In this document: piece by piece, positions 50,750 to 59,534 of the stretch | Numbering within the stretch: position 1 is the stretch's first letter | Layout: every line of letters begins with the position of its first letter | Assembly (NCBI RefSeq): GCF_046764005.1 | Contig: NZ_JBKOFW010000005.1 | Location: forward strand, 1-64,000 | Direction of reading: 5' to 3' | DNA length: 64,000 nucleotides | Source of the DNA: Oryzobacter faecalis | GTDB lineage: Bacteria > Actinomycetota > Actinomycetes > Actinomycetales > Dermatophilaceae | Translations under genes and position numbers: made by a program | The notes under the pieces: generated by a model | Databases searched by the model: none | What the model was told of the DNA's origin: nothing | What the model saw: only the letters and a program-made list of their open reading frames with translations

Positions 50750-51040
50750 CTACAGCGTCAGGACGCGCGCGTGGAGCGTGGGCCGCTGGTGCAGGGCGGC
50801 CCGCAGCGCGCGGTGGAGGCCGTCCTCGAGGTAGAGCGTCCCGTCGAACTCGACGACGTGGGCGAACAGGTCGCCGTAGAAGGTCGAGTCCTCGGAGAGG
50901 AGCATCTGGAGGTCGAGCTCGCGCTTGGTCGTCACGAGCTCGTCGAGGCGCACCAGGCGAGGTGGCACGGTCGACCACTGCCGCGTCGAGTACCCGTGGT
51001 CGGGGTACGGGCGGGTGTCGCCGACGGCCTTGAAGATCAC
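50750..51040 (-). CDS. Small conserved actinobacterial protein, sometimes labelled VapB-type
   Basis: This 96-residue protein begins VIFKAVGDTRPYPDHG, with LVRLDELVTTKRELD in the middle and a C-terminal YLEDGLHRALRAAL. I recall near-identical small proteins upstream of LytR_C genes in other actinobacteria; the antitoxin label is not convincing because no toxin gene is beside it. GTG 51040 follows TACAGT by 7 nt (leaderless). It is followed by the LytR_C and CHAD genes on the same strand. Confidence 0.7.
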   Translation of the reverse strand: MIFKAVGDTRPYPDHGYSTRQWSTVPPRLVRLDELVTTKRELDLQMLLSEDSTFYGDLFAHVVEFDGTLYLEDGLHRALRAALHQRPTLHARVLTL

Positions 51041-51047
51041 GGCACTC

Positions 51048-51103
51048 ACTGTATGACGGGTCTCCGCCACGGACGGAACCGCCGCCCCGGAGGCGGCTAG
51101 ATT
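51048..51103. promoter_or_regulatory. Divergent leaderless promoters
   Basis: TACAGT (51053-51048, minus) serves the small VapB-like gene with GTG 7 nt later, and TAGATT (51098-51103, plus) serves the HerA-like ATPase with GTG 51111 7 nt later. The 60-nt gap leaves no room for leaders. Confidence 0.6.
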
Positions 51104-51110
51104 GACCGAC

Positions 51111-52769
51111 GTGACCGAGAACGAGAGCAGCGCAGCGTCCTCCCTCGTCGACGAGATCCGCGCGGCGTACTCCTTCGAGGGGGCCTCGCTCGAGTTCGGG
51201 GCCGCGGTCGTCGACGGCACCGCGCACCCGGACGCGACCGTGCGGATCCCCCTGTCCGCGATGAACCGGCACGGCCTCGTCGCCGGCGCCACGGGCACCG
51301 GCAAGACCAAGACGCTCCAGCTGATGGCCGAGCAGCTCGCCGCCCAGGGCGTGCCGGTGTTCCTGGCCGACGTCAAGGGCGACCTCAGCGGGATGGCGAC
51401 CCCCGGCGTGCCGAACGAGAAGGTCACCGCCCGGGCCGCCGACGTCGGGATGGAGTGGACTCCCACCGCCTACCCGGTCGAGTTCTACGCCCTCGGCGGC
51501 ATCGGCAAGGGCATCCCGGTGCGGGCCGCGGTGTCGACGTTCGGACCCACGCTGCTCTCGAAGGTGCTGGGGCTCAACGACACCCAGGAGTCCAGCCTCG
51601 GCCTCGTCTTCCACTACGCCGACAAGCACGGGTACTACCTCGACACCCTCGCCGACCTGCGCGCCGTCGTCCAGCACCTCACCTCCGACGAGGGCAAGGC
51701 CGACCTCAAGGAGCTCGGCGGCCTGTCGTCGGCGACGGCGGGCGTCATCCTCCGCGAGCTCATCGCGTTCTCCGACCAGGGCGCCGACGCGTTCTTCGGC
51801 CTCCCCGAGCTCGACACGGCCGCCCTCATGCGCACCGCCCCCGACGGCCGGGGCCTGGTGTCGATGCTCGAGCTGCCGAGGGTGCAGGACCGCCCTGAGC
51901 TGTTCTCGACCTTCCTCATGTGGCTGCTCGCCGACCTCTTCCACGACCTGCCCGAGGTCGGTGACGTCGACAAGCCCAAGCTCGTCTTCTTCTTCGACGA
52001 GGCGCACCTGCTCTTCGACGACGCGAGCGAGGAGTTCCTCGACGCGATCCAGCAGACCGTGCGGCTCATCCGGTCCAAGGGCGTCGGCGTCTTCTTCGTG
52101 ACCCAGTCGCCGAAGGACGTCCCGGCCGACGTCCTCGCCCAGCTCGGCAACCGCGTCCAGCACGCCCTGCGGGCCTTCACCCCGGATGACGCGGCGGCGC
52201 TCAAGGCGGCCGTGAAGACCTACCCGCACACCGACTACGACCTCGAGGAGCTGCTCACCTCGCTCGGCACCGGCGAGGCCGTCATCACCGTCCTGTCCGA
52301 GAAGGGGGCGCCGACCCCGGTGGCCTGGACCCGGATGCGCGCACCGGAGTCGCTCATGGCGCCCTCTCCCGACGCGACGATCGATGCCGCGGTCGCGGCC
52401 TCACCGCTGCTGGCCCAGTACGGCACCGCCGTCGAGCGGGAGTCGGCCTTCGAGCTCCTGGACCGGGCCGCCTCCGAGCGGGTCAGGGCCGACGAGGCCG
52501 CCGCCGCAGCGGCCGAGAAGGCGAAGGCCGATGCCGCGGCCGCCACCGAGGCCGAGGAGGCGCGGATGGCCGCCGAGAAGGCCGCAGCGAAGGAGGCCGC
52601 GGCGGCCGAGAAGGCCAGGGCCGCCGAGGAGCGCCGTCGGGCGAGCGAGCCGGGCATGGTCGAGTCGGTCGTCAAGAGCAGCGCCTTCAGGTCGATGCTC
52701 CGATCGGCGGGCACCGTCATCGGCCGCGAGATCACCCGCTCGATCTTCGGGACGAGCCGCCGCCGCTGA
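51111..52769 (+). CDS. HerA-like ATPase (DUF853 family)
   Basis: This 552-residue helicase-HerA-like ATPase has Walker A GATGTGKTKT (about residues 61-70), Walker B KLVFFFDEAHLLF and a sensor-like FFVTQSPKDVP. An Ala/Glu/Lys-rich coiled-coil (about 445-525) precedes a C-terminal SIFGTSRRR. DUF853 proteins are hexameric pumps or translocases of undefined substrate (DNA is possible). GTG 51111 is the leaderless start; the TTG codon 9 nt earlier is unlikely. No nuclease (NurA) partner is beside it. Confidence 0.88.
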   Translation: MTENESSAASSLVDEIRAAYSFEGASLEFGAAVVDGTAHPDATVRIPLSAMNRHGLVAGATGTGKTKTLQLMAEQLAAQGVPVFLADVKGDLSGMATPGVPNEKVTARAADVGMEWTPTAYPVEFYALGGIGKGIPVRAAVSTFGPTLLSKVLGLNDTQESSLGLVFHYADKHGYYLDTLADLRAVVQHLTSDEGKADLKELGGLSSATAGVILRELIAFSDQGADAFFGLPELDTAALMRTAPDGRGLVSMLELPRVQDRPELFSTFLMWLLADLFHDLPEVGDVDKPKLVFFFDEAHLLFDDASEEFLDAIQQTVRLIRSKGVGVFFVTQSPKDVPADVLAQLGNRVQHALRAFTPDDAAALKAAVKTYPHTDYDLEELLTSLGTGEAVITVLSEKGAPTPVAWTRMRAPESLMAPSPDATIDAAVAASPLLAQYGTAVERESAFELLDRAASERVRADEAAAAAAEKAKADAAAATEAEEARMAAEKAAAKEAAAAEKARAAEERRRASEPGMVESVVKSSAFRSMLRSAGTVIGREITRSIFGTSRRR

Positions 52770-52800
52770 GCCGGCCCTCGGTCGCCGGCCACGGGCCCTG

Positions 52801-53148
52801 TCAGCGGTCGACGACGGTCGCGCGGAACGTGGGGCGCTCGTCCTCGGCGTCGGACAGCAGCCGGACGACGGTGTCGAAGACGTCGGGGTGCTCCGTGCGC
52901 AGCGGCGCGGTGCCGTCCCAGACGACGCGGATGTCGCCGTCGGCCGCGTGGACGACGGCGAGGAGGCAGTCGTAGAGCGCGTCGTAGTTGTGGCCGTACC
53001 ACTCGGGGAAGCGCAGGGCGTCGCCGAACCGCGCGAGCGACTCCTCCTTGTCGGCGCCTGCGGGGACGACGCGCACGAGCGCCCCGTCCGCGCGCAGGGC
53101 CCTCACGAGGGGGCCGATGGCGGTGTCGGCCCCGAGCACGCGGGTCAC
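52801..53148 (-). CDS. Barstar-family ribonuclease inhibitor
   Basis: This 115-residue barstar-like protein has FPEWYGHNYDALYDCLL (about residues 46-62), the central inhibitory helix of barstar, and a cytosolic makeup with no signal. It should bind and block the guanyl-specific RNase encoded directly upstream. GTG 53148 overlaps the RNase stop by 4 nt, ensuring the antidote is made with the toxin. Confidence 0.9.
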   Translation of the reverse strand: MTRVLGADTAIGPLVRALRADGALVRVVPAGADKEESLARFGDALRFPEWYGHNYDALYDCLLAVVHAADGDIRVVWDGTAPLRTEHPDVFDTVVRLLSDAEDERPTFRATVVDR

Positions 53149-53636
53149 GGCGCCTCCTCGATGACGCTGAACGAGTCGTAGTGGTCGTCGGTCCAGTAGG
53201 CCGTGCCGTCGCGACCGGTGACGATCCGGCGCGCCCCGCGGTCGTCCTCGCCGGGTGTCGGGACGGTGTACTCGCGGTACCAGCCGCTCGGGTGCCGGGG
53301 GAGGAGGCGCTCGCGGTTGTGGAAGGTGGCGCCGTCGCGGTCGTGGGGGAAGGGTCCGCCGGCGGCGATGAGGTCGAGGGTCTCGCGGGCCTCGTCGGGC
53401 AGGTCGGCCACGCGGACGACCGGCAGCCCGCTCCCGTCGCGCGCCGGCGGTGGCGCGGCAGAGGGGCCGGTGCCGCCCACGGTCGAGGCCGCGGTCGCGG
53501 TGGCACTGCCGTCGCCGGCGGACGCGGGGTCCTCGCCGCGCCCGGCCCACCACACGAGGGCCAGGAGGACGGCGACCACCGCCACCGCCACCAAGGCCGT
53601 GCCCGAGGACACGGCCCCCCGCCGCCGGCCGCTCAC
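53145..53636 (-). CDS. Secreted guanyl-specific ribonuclease (barnase/RNase Sa-like)
   Basis: This 163-residue protein has a basic N-terminus (SGRRRGAV), a hydrophobic helix (about residues 11-30) and a low-complexity linker. The RNase N1/T1 domain follows (about 80-163; FPHDRDGATFHNRERLLP, YREYTVPTPG, RRIVTGRDG, DDHYDSFSVIEE). The Glu, Arg and His of RNase Sa (in REYTV, RRI and DHY) are all present, so it should be active, acting outside the cell or membrane-tethered. The GTG start overlaps the upstream gene stop. Confidence 0.9.
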   Translation of the reverse strand: MSGRRRGAVSSGTALVAVAVVAVLLALVWWAGRGEDPASAGDGSATATAASTVGGTGPSAAPPPARDGSGLPVVRVADLPDEARETLDLIAAGGPFPHDRDGATFHNRERLLPRHPSGWYREYTVPTPGEDDRGARRIVTGRDGTAYWTDDHYDSFSVIEEAP

Positions 53637-54025
53637 AGGCTGAGCACCGCGCGGGCGTAGGCGCACTCGAGGTCGGCGTCGGAGACGGATCTCACGTACC
53701 CGGGCCGCACCGCGTAGGTGACCTGCCAGCCGTCGTCGATGCGGTGGACCGACTCGAGCCGGTCGCCGAGGAGCCCGCGCAGCTGGTCCTCCCGGGGGAG
53801 CCACAGCGCCTGGTCGAGCGTCACCGAGTCCAGCGCCCACTCGGTCGTGCCGTTGAACCCGAGCAGCGACTGGTCGCGGTAGGTGTGCACCTCGACCGTG
53901 AGGTCGCTGATCCAGAAGACCTCCTCGGTCAGCAGCTCGGCGTCGATGACGAAGCGGTCGCCGGCGCGCGGCTCCCAGAGGACGCCCGCGTCGAGGAGGG
54001 CGCGGGCGAGCTCGACGGTGATCAC
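53633..54025 (-). CDS. Hypothetical protein in the ribonuclease operon
   Basis: This 130-residue protein has no signal and no motif I can assign. It starts GTG 54025 (VITVELARALLDAG), contains TVEVHTYRDQSLLGFNGTTE and ends ECAYARAVLSL. Its stop overlaps the RNase start (GTGA), so it forms a three-gene unit with the RNase and barstar. Its role may relate to regulation or immunity, but that is a guess. Confidence 0.6.
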   Translation of the reverse strand: MITVELARALLDAGVLWEPRAGDRFVIDAELLTEEVFWISDLTVEVHTYRDQSLLGFNGTTEWALDSVTLDQALWLPREDQLRGLLGDRLESVHRIDDGWQVTYAVRPGYVRSVSDADLECAYARAVLSL

Positions 54026-54043
54026 CGGCCCAGTGTCTCCCGG

Positions 54044-54967
54044 CTAGGGCCCGAGGAGGAGGACGACGAGCGCGATCACCGGGACCGCTCCGAGGGTGGT
54101 GACGAGGATCGTGTCGCGGGCGAGGGTGGTGGCCCGGTCGTAGCGGGTGGCGTGGACGAAGACGTTCTGCGCCGTGGGGAGGGCGGCGCACACGACGACC
54201 GCGAGGAGCGCCGCCCCGTCGATGCCGAGGAGGAGGTGCGCCACCGCCCACGCGACGACCGGCTGGACGGCGAGCTTGAGCGTGCTCGTCAGGGCCAGCT
54301 CGCCGCGGGGGACGTCGCCGCCGAAGCCGGGCCCGAGGCGCAGCGAGATCCCGTACGCGAGAAGCACTCCCGGCACGGCCATCGCGCCGATCAGCTCGAC
54401 CGGCGCCGCGACGACCTCCGGCAGCCGCCAACCGGTGAGGGCGAGCAGCAGGCCGACGAGGGTGCCGACGGTCAGCGGGTTGGTGAGAGGTCCGCGCAGC
54501 AGCTCGCGGACACGGGGGCGGCGCCCGGCGACGTCGGCGTCGAGCACGAGCAGTGCGGCGGGCTGGAGGACGAGGAGCTGGAGGAGCAGGGTCGGCGCGA
54601 CGAGGGCGGCGTCGCCGAGGACGTAGGCCGCGATCGGCAGGCCGAGGTTGGCGACGTTGACGTACGAGCTCGACAGGGCGCCGATGACCCGCTCACCCGT
54701 GGTCCTGCGCCATCGCCGGGCCGCGAGCAGGTAGACCGCGGCGGGGACGACCGCGCCGACGCTGGTCGCGAGCAGCGAGCGCGAGAGCACGTCGTGGACG
54801 TCGGCCTCCGACACGGTGGTGACGAGGAGGGCGGGCGTCGCGACGAAGAACGAGATCCGGGCGAGGACGGCCTGCGCCGAGAGGTCGACGAGGCCGAGGT
54901 GCGCGACCAGGGCCCCGACGGCGATGACCGCGGCGATCGTCGCGAACCCGAGCAGCACTCCCTCCAC
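54044..54967 (-). CDS. AEC-family (auxin efflux carrier type) transporter
   Basis: This 307-residue membrane protein has about ten transmembrane helices, the family pattern SYVNVANLGLPIAAYVLG and, in the second half, PTAQNVFVHATRYD. Bacterial AEC members carry malate or other organic acids. The GTG 54967 start has an unremarkable upstream sequence. Its 3' end lies 18 nt before the hypothetical protein in the RNase operon, so it may be first in that transcription unit (inference). Confidence 0.87.
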   Translation of the reverse strand: MEGVLLGFATIAAVIAVGALVAHLGLVDLSAQAVLARISFFVATPALLVTTVSEADVHDVLSRSLLATSVGAVVPAAVYLLAARRWRRTTGERVIGALSSSYVNVANLGLPIAAYVLGDAALVAPTLLLQLLVLQPAALLVLDADVAGRRPRVRELLRGPLTNPLTVGTLVGLLLALTGWRLPEVVAAPVELIGAMAVPGVLLAYGISLRLGPGFGGDVPRGELALTSTLKLAVQPVVAWAVAHLLLGIDGAALLAVVVCAALPTAQNVFVHATRYDRATTLARDTILVTTLGAVPVIALVVLLLGP

Positions 54968-55079
54968 GCGCCCCAGCCTGCCGCGTCGTCGGGCCGGGCG
55001 GGTGGGCGTCCGTGACCCGGGCGCTGCGCCGTTCCCCGCCGGTCGGTCCGTCCTCCTCCGAGCGGTGCTCCGCCCCGGG

Positions 55080-55481
55080 TCAGTCCTGGTCGTCGTCCCG
55101 GGCGTCCTCGTCGTCGTCGGCGTCCCAGGGGCGGCGTGGCGCCGACCGGGCGCGGACCATGGCCCGCACCGAGGACTGCCAGACGAGCGCGGCCCACCAG
55201 GAGGGAACCGCGACGAGGACGACGATCCCGAGGCGGGCTGGGTCGCCACGGTCGAGGTCGCTGCGGCCCCAGATGCCCCAGGCGAGCGCGAAGGGCACGG
55301 CAAGGAACACGACCAGCTGGGTCACCGCCGCGACCAGCCAGAACCACCGTCCGCCGCGGCCGTCCTCCAGGTACTCCCGCAGCGAGACCACGCCCGCCCC
55401 CGTGCTCGCGACCATCTCGCTGTCCTCGAGGTCGGCGCGCAGGATGCGCCGCGCGAACCACGTGCCGATCCGCCCCGCCAT
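55080..55481 (-). CDS. Two-span membrane protein
   Basis: The 133-residue product has two transmembrane helices: FWLVAAVTQLVVFLAVPFAL (about residues 47-66) and GIVVLVAVPSWWAALVW (about 82-98). It ends in an acidic Asp-rich tail (DADDDEDARDDDQD). No functional family is recognised. It lies between the AEC transporter and the propionyl-CoA synthetase on the same strand. Confidence 0.68.
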   Translation of the reverse strand: MAGRIGTWFARRILRADLEDSEMVASTGAGVVSLREYLEDGRGGRWFWLVAAVTQLVVFLAVPFALAWGIWGRSDLDRGDPARLGIVVLVAVPSWWAALVWQSSVRAMVRARSAPRRPWDADDDEDARDDDQD

Positions 55482-55555
55482 GCGCCCTCCCCGAGTCGTG
55501 GTCCCCGGAGACTAGGGGTGCGCCCGCCCCCGTGGGGGCCGAGCGTGCGGGACGG

Positions 55556-57463
55556 CTAGGGCGTCGGGCGCAGCACCGGTGCCAGCCGGTCGAGGACCGA
55601 GGCGTCCTCGATGGTGCCAGGGACGTTCGGGACCTTGCCGTCGGCGATCTCGCGCATCGTCTTGCGGAGGATCTTGCCCGAGCGCGTCTTCGGAAGTGCC
55701 GCAACGACATCCACCTGGCGCAGGCTCGCCACCGCGCCGACCTCGTCGCGCACCCGCTGCACCAGCTCGGCGCGGATGCGCTCGCCCTCGGCCTCGCCGT
55801 CGACCCCGCCCTTGAGGACGACGAGCGCGCGCGGCACCTGGCCCTTGAGCTCGTCCGCGACCCCGATGACGGCGCACTCGGCGACGTCGGGGTGCCCCGC
55901 GAGCGCGGCCTCGATCGACCCCGTCGACAGGCGGTGCCCCGCGACGTTGAGGACGTCGTCGGTGCGGCCCATGACGTAGAGGTAGCCGTCCTCGTCGACC
56001 GAGCCCCCGTCGCCGGTGAGGTAGTACCCGTCGTAGACCGAGAGGTACCCGTCGACGTAGCGCTGGTCGTCCTCCCAGAGGGTCGGCAGGGTGCCCGGGG
56101 GCAGTGGGAGCCGGATGGCGATGGCGCCCTCGGTGCCCGGCGGCACCTCCTCACCCCGCTCGTCGAGGACGCGCACGTCGTACCCGGGCACCGGCACGGT
56201 GGGGGAGCCCGCCTTGATGGGCATGGGCTCGAGACCGCGCAGGTTCGCCGCGATCGGCCAGCCGGTCTCGGTCTGCCACCAGTGGTCCACGACCGGGACG
56301 CCGAGGGTCGAGGTCGCCCACTCGTAGGTGTCCGGGTCGAGCCGCTCGCCGGCGAGGAAGACGGTCTCGAGGCGAGAGAGGTCGTGGCCGGCGAGCAGCG
56401 CCCCCGTGGGGTCGTCCCGCTTGATGGCCCGGTAGGCCGTCGGCGCGGTGAACATCGCCTTCGCGCCGTACTCGGCGCACACCCGCCAGAAGGCGCCCGC
56501 GTCGGGGGTGCCGACCGGCTTCCCCTCGTAGAGGACGGTGGTCGCCCCGGTGAGGAGCGGCGCGTAGACGATGTAGGAGTGCCCGACGACCCACCCGACG
56601 TCGGACGCGGTGAAGAAGGTCTCCCCCGGGCCGATGTCGTAGACGTTCTCCATCGACCAGCGCAGCGCGACGGCGTGGCCGCCGTTGTCGCGGACGATGC
56701 CCTTCGGCCGGCCGGTCGTCCCCGACGTGTAGAGGACGTAGAGCGGGTCGGTGGCCTCGACGTCGACGCAGTCGGCGGGCTCGGCGTCGGCGACGAGCTC
56801 GTCCCAGTCGAGCTCTTCCCAGTCGGTGTCGCGCTCGCCGACGGCCGCACGGGCCTGCGGTCGCTGGAGGACGACGACGGTCTCGGGTGTGTGCGTGCTG
56901 CGGTCGAGGGCGCCGTCGAGCATCGGCTTGTACTCGACGACACGGGTCGGCTCGATGCCGCAGCTGGCGGAGAGGATCACCTTGGGGCGGGCGTCGTCGA
57001 TCCGCGCGGCGAGCTCCGCCGGCGCGAACCCGCCGAAGACGACGGAGTGCACCGCCCCGAGGCGCGCGCACGCCAGCATCGCGAACACCGCCTCGGGCAC
57101 CATCGGCATGTAGACGACGACCCGGTCGCCCTTCTCGACGCCGAGGGAGGCGAGCGCGCCCGCGAGCACGGCCACCCGGTCGAGGAGCTCGCGGTAGGTG
57201 AAGGTCTGCTTCGTCCCCGTGACCGGGCTGTCGTGGTGGAGGGCGGGCTGGTCGCCGCGGCCGTCGCGGACGTGCCGGTCGAGGGCGTTGAAGCAGGTGT
57301 TGAGCCGTCCGCCGCGGAACCAGCGGTGGAAGGGCGGGTTCGTCGAGTCGAGGACCGTCGCCGGGGGAGTGGTCCACTCGATGGCCTCGGCCGCCGCTCC
57401 CCAGAAGGCCGTCGGGTCCGCGATGGACTGCTGGTGGGCCGCCGCCCAGGCACCGGTGCTCAT
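55556..57463 (-). CDS. prpE: Propionyl-CoA synthetase PrpE (acetyl-CoA synthetase family)
   Basis: This 635-residue AMP-forming acyl-CoA ligase has opening blocks VLDSTNPPFHRWF and LNTCFNALDRHV that favour PrpE over Acs. The AMP-binding motif is YTSGTTGRPKGIV (near residue 245), with DVGWVVGHSYIVYAPL and the catalytic Lys region LPKTRSGKILRKTMR near the C-terminus, where relatives are acetylated for control. It activates propionate (or acetate) in the cytosol. It stands alone on its strand. Confidence 0.93.
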   Translation of the reverse strand: MSTGAWAAAHQQSIADPTAFWGAAAEAIEWTTPPATVLDSTNPPFHRWFRGGRLNTCFNALDRHVRDGRGDQPALHHDSPVTGTKQTFTYRELLDRVAVLAGALASLGVEKGDRVVVYMPMVPEAVFAMLACARLGAVHSVVFGGFAPAELAARIDDARPKVILSASCGIEPTRVVEYKPMLDGALDRSTHTPETVVVLQRPQARAAVGERDTDWEELDWDELVADAEPADCVDVEATDPLYVLYTSGTTGRPKGIVRDNGGHAVALRWSMENVYDIGPGETFFTASDVGWVVGHSYIVYAPLLTGATTVLYEGKPVGTPDAGAFWRVCAEYGAKAMFTAPTAYRAIKRDDPTGALLAGHDLSRLETVFLAGERLDPDTYEWATSTLGVPVVDHWWQTETGWPIAANLRGLEPMPIKAGSPTVPVPGYDVRVLDERGEEVPPGTEGAIAIRLPLPPGTLPTLWEDDQRYVDGYLSVYDGYYLTGDGGSVDEDGYLYVMGRTDDVLNVAGHRLSTGSIEAALAGHPDVAECAVIGVADELKGQVPRALVVLKGGVDGEAEGERIRAELVQRVRDEVGAVASLRQVDVVAALPKTRSGKILRKTMREIADGKVPNVPGTIEDASVLDRLAPVLRPTP

Positions 57464-57621
57464 GGGACCCCATCGTGCGCCCCGCGTCGCCGGGCCACCA
57501 GCCCCCGTGCGGCGAGCGGGAGCCGGGCGCGAGCCGGGCGGGCGTCCTCCGCGCCGAACGGCCTGGGCACACGACCCGGAAACCCTGACGGAGTCTTTAC
57601 CCTCCTTCGGCCCTCCTCCCG

Positions 57622-57650
57622 TTGACCTCCCCGAGATCGGTAACTAAGTT
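57622..57650 (+). promoter_or_regulatory. nagZ promoter with shared MurR-type element
   Basis: TTGACC (57622-57627) and TAAGTT (57645-57650) are 17 nt apart. GTAACTAAGT (57640-57649) overlaps the -10 and matches GTAAGAAAGT at the murQ promoter. Nearby AAC-TAA-GTT and GTT-GTG-AAC dyads suggest repressor half-sites. Confidence 0.6.
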
Positions 57651-57700
57651 GCAAGATCTGTCGCAGAGTTGTGAACAAGTAACGCTCGGAGGAGACCCTG

Positions 57701-59506
57701 ATGTCCCGGACGCTGACCCGTCGCACCGCCCTCACCGGAGGGCTCGTCCTCGCGCTCGCGGGCGCGACCCTCCCGACCGCCGTCGCGGCCCCCGTCCGAC
57801 CCGGCCCCGCGGCCCGCGGCTGGGCCGAGGCCACACTGCGCCGGATGACCCTGCGCGAGCGGGTCGGCCAGCTGTTCGTCCAGCAGGTCTACGGCAGCGA
57901 CGCCACGACCCCGGACAGCCGCAACCTCCCGCTCTACGGCGTCGCGAGCCCCGCCGAGGTCGTCCAGAAGTACGCGCTCGGCGGCGTCATCTACTTCGCG
58001 TGGACCGACAGCGTCAAGAACCCGCAGCAGATCGCCGGGCTCTCGAACGGCCTCCAGCGCGCGGCCGCCCAGCGCCCCTCGAAGGCCGCCGTGCCGCTGA
58101 CGATCAGCATCGACCAGGAGCAGGGCGTCGTCACGCGCATCGGCCCGCCCGCCACCCAGTTCCCCGGCTCGATGGCGCTCGGCGCCGGCCGCAGCACCGA
58201 GGACGCCCGCACCGCCGCCGCCATCACCGGCACGGAGCTTCGCGCGATGGGTGTCACGACGAACTTCGCGCCCGTCGCCGACACCAACGTCAACCCGCTC
58301 AACCCCGTCATCGGCACGCGGTCGTTCTCCTCGAGCCCGCAGCTGGCCGCCGAGATGGTCGCGGCGCAGGTGCGCGGCTACCAGGAGGACGGCGGCGTCG
58401 CGGCCTCCGCCAAGCACTTCCCCGGCCACGGCGACACCGCCACCGACAGCCACGTCGCGTTCCCGGTCATCACGCACACCCGCGAGGAGTGGGAGGAGCT
58501 CGACGCACCGCCGTTCCGGGCCGCCTTCGCCGCCGGCATCGACATGGTGATGACGGCGCACCTCGCCGTGCCGGCGTTCGACGACTCCGGCCTCCCCGCG
58601 ACCCTGAGCCACCCCATCCTCACCGGCCTGCTCCGCGAGGAGCTCGGCTACGAGGGCGTCATCATCACCGACGCCCTCGAGATGGCGGGCGTGCGGGCGC
58701 TCTACAGCGACGCCGAGGTCGCCGTCCGGGCTCTCCTGGCCGGCGCGGACCAGCTGCTGATGACGCCCGCGATGGACGCGGCGTACGCCGCCGTCATCGG
58801 GGCCGTCGAGTCCGGCCGGATCGCGGAGGGGGACCTGGACGACAAGGTGCGTCGCGTCCTCGCGCTCAAGTACCACCGCGGGCTCGTCGACGACGCCCTC
58901 GTCGACGTCGCGAAGGTCGCCGAGCGCGTCGGGACGCCCGAGCACCTCGCCACCGCGGCAGCCGTGACGAACCGGACGACGACCCTCGTCCGCAACGACG
59001 ACCGCGTCCTGCCGATGGCGGTGTCCGGCAAGAAGGTCCTCGTCACCGGCTACGGCGTCACCACGACCCGGATCCTCGCCGACGGCCTGTCGGCCAAGGG
59101 CGCGACCACCACGGTCCACCAGACCGGGACCTCGCCCTCCGACGCCGCGGTCGCCGCCGCCGTCGCGAAGGCCGCCGGACAGGACGCCGTGGTCGTCACG
59201 ACGATGAAGGCCTGGGACACCAAGGTCACCGACAAGAACCGCGGCCAGCAGAAGCTCGTCGCGCAGCTGCGGGCGACCGGGATCCCGGTCGTCGTCGTCG
59301 CGACGCGCGACCCCTACGACATCGCCCACCTCGGCGACGTGCAGACCTACCTCGCGACGTACTCGTACAGCCCGGTCGCGATCGAGGCCGTGGCGCGCGT
59401 CATCACCGGCGAGGTGAAGCCCACGGGCACCCTCCCCGTCGACATCCCCACGAAGGACGACCCCGACACCGTCCTGTACCCGTTCGGCCACGGCCTCCGG
59501 TACTGA
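57701..59506 (+). CDS. nagZ: Secreted GH3 beta-N-acetylhexosaminidase NagZ-like
   Basis: This 601-residue GH3 enzyme is exported (signal MSRTLTRRTALTGG, possible Tat). It carries the NagZ catalytic loop KHFPGHGDTATDSH (His/Asp general acid pair), SIDQEQGVV near the substrate site and DALEMAGV with the aspartate nucleophile. A C-terminal domain (about 420-601) follows, as in Gram-positive NagZ. It removes N-acetylglucosamine from peptidoglycan fragments outside the cell. GGAGGA precedes the ATG. First gene of the MurNAc cluster. Confidence 0.92.
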   Translation: MSRTLTRRTALTGGLVLALAGATLPTAVAAPVRPGPAARGWAEATLRRMTLRERVGQLFVQQVYGSDATTPDSRNLPLYGVASPAEVVQKYALGGVIYFAWTDSVKNPQQIAGLSNGLQRAAAQRPSKAAVPLTISIDQEQGVVTRIGPPATQFPGSMALGAGRSTEDARTAAAITGTELRAMGVTTNFAPVADTNVNPLNPVIGTRSFSSSPQLAAEMVAAQVRGYQEDGGVAASAKHFPGHGDTATDSHVAFPVITHTREEWEELDAPPFRAAFAAGIDMVMTAHLAVPAFDDSGLPATLSHPILTGLLREELGYEGVIITDALEMAGVRALYSDAEVAVRALLAGADQLLMTPAMDAAYAAVIGAVESGRIAEGDLDDKVRRVLALKYHRGLVDDALVDVAKVAERVGTPEHLATAAAVTNRTTTLVRNDDRVLPMAVSGKKVLVTGYGVTTTRILADGLSAKGATTTVHQTGTSPSDAAVAAAVAKAAGQDAVVVTTMKAWDTKVTDKNRGQQKLVAQLRATGIPVVVVATRDPYDIAHLGDVQTYLATYSYSPVAIEAVARVITGEVKPTGTLPVDIPTKDDPDTVLYPFGHGLRY

Positions 59507-59534
59507 CCGACCTCCCCACCCCCAGGAGCCCCCC

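Noticed and set aside
50750..51040. VapBC-type toxin-antitoxin pair
   Set aside because: No PIN-domain or other toxin gene accompanies the small protein; its neighbours are LytR_C and CHAD genes.
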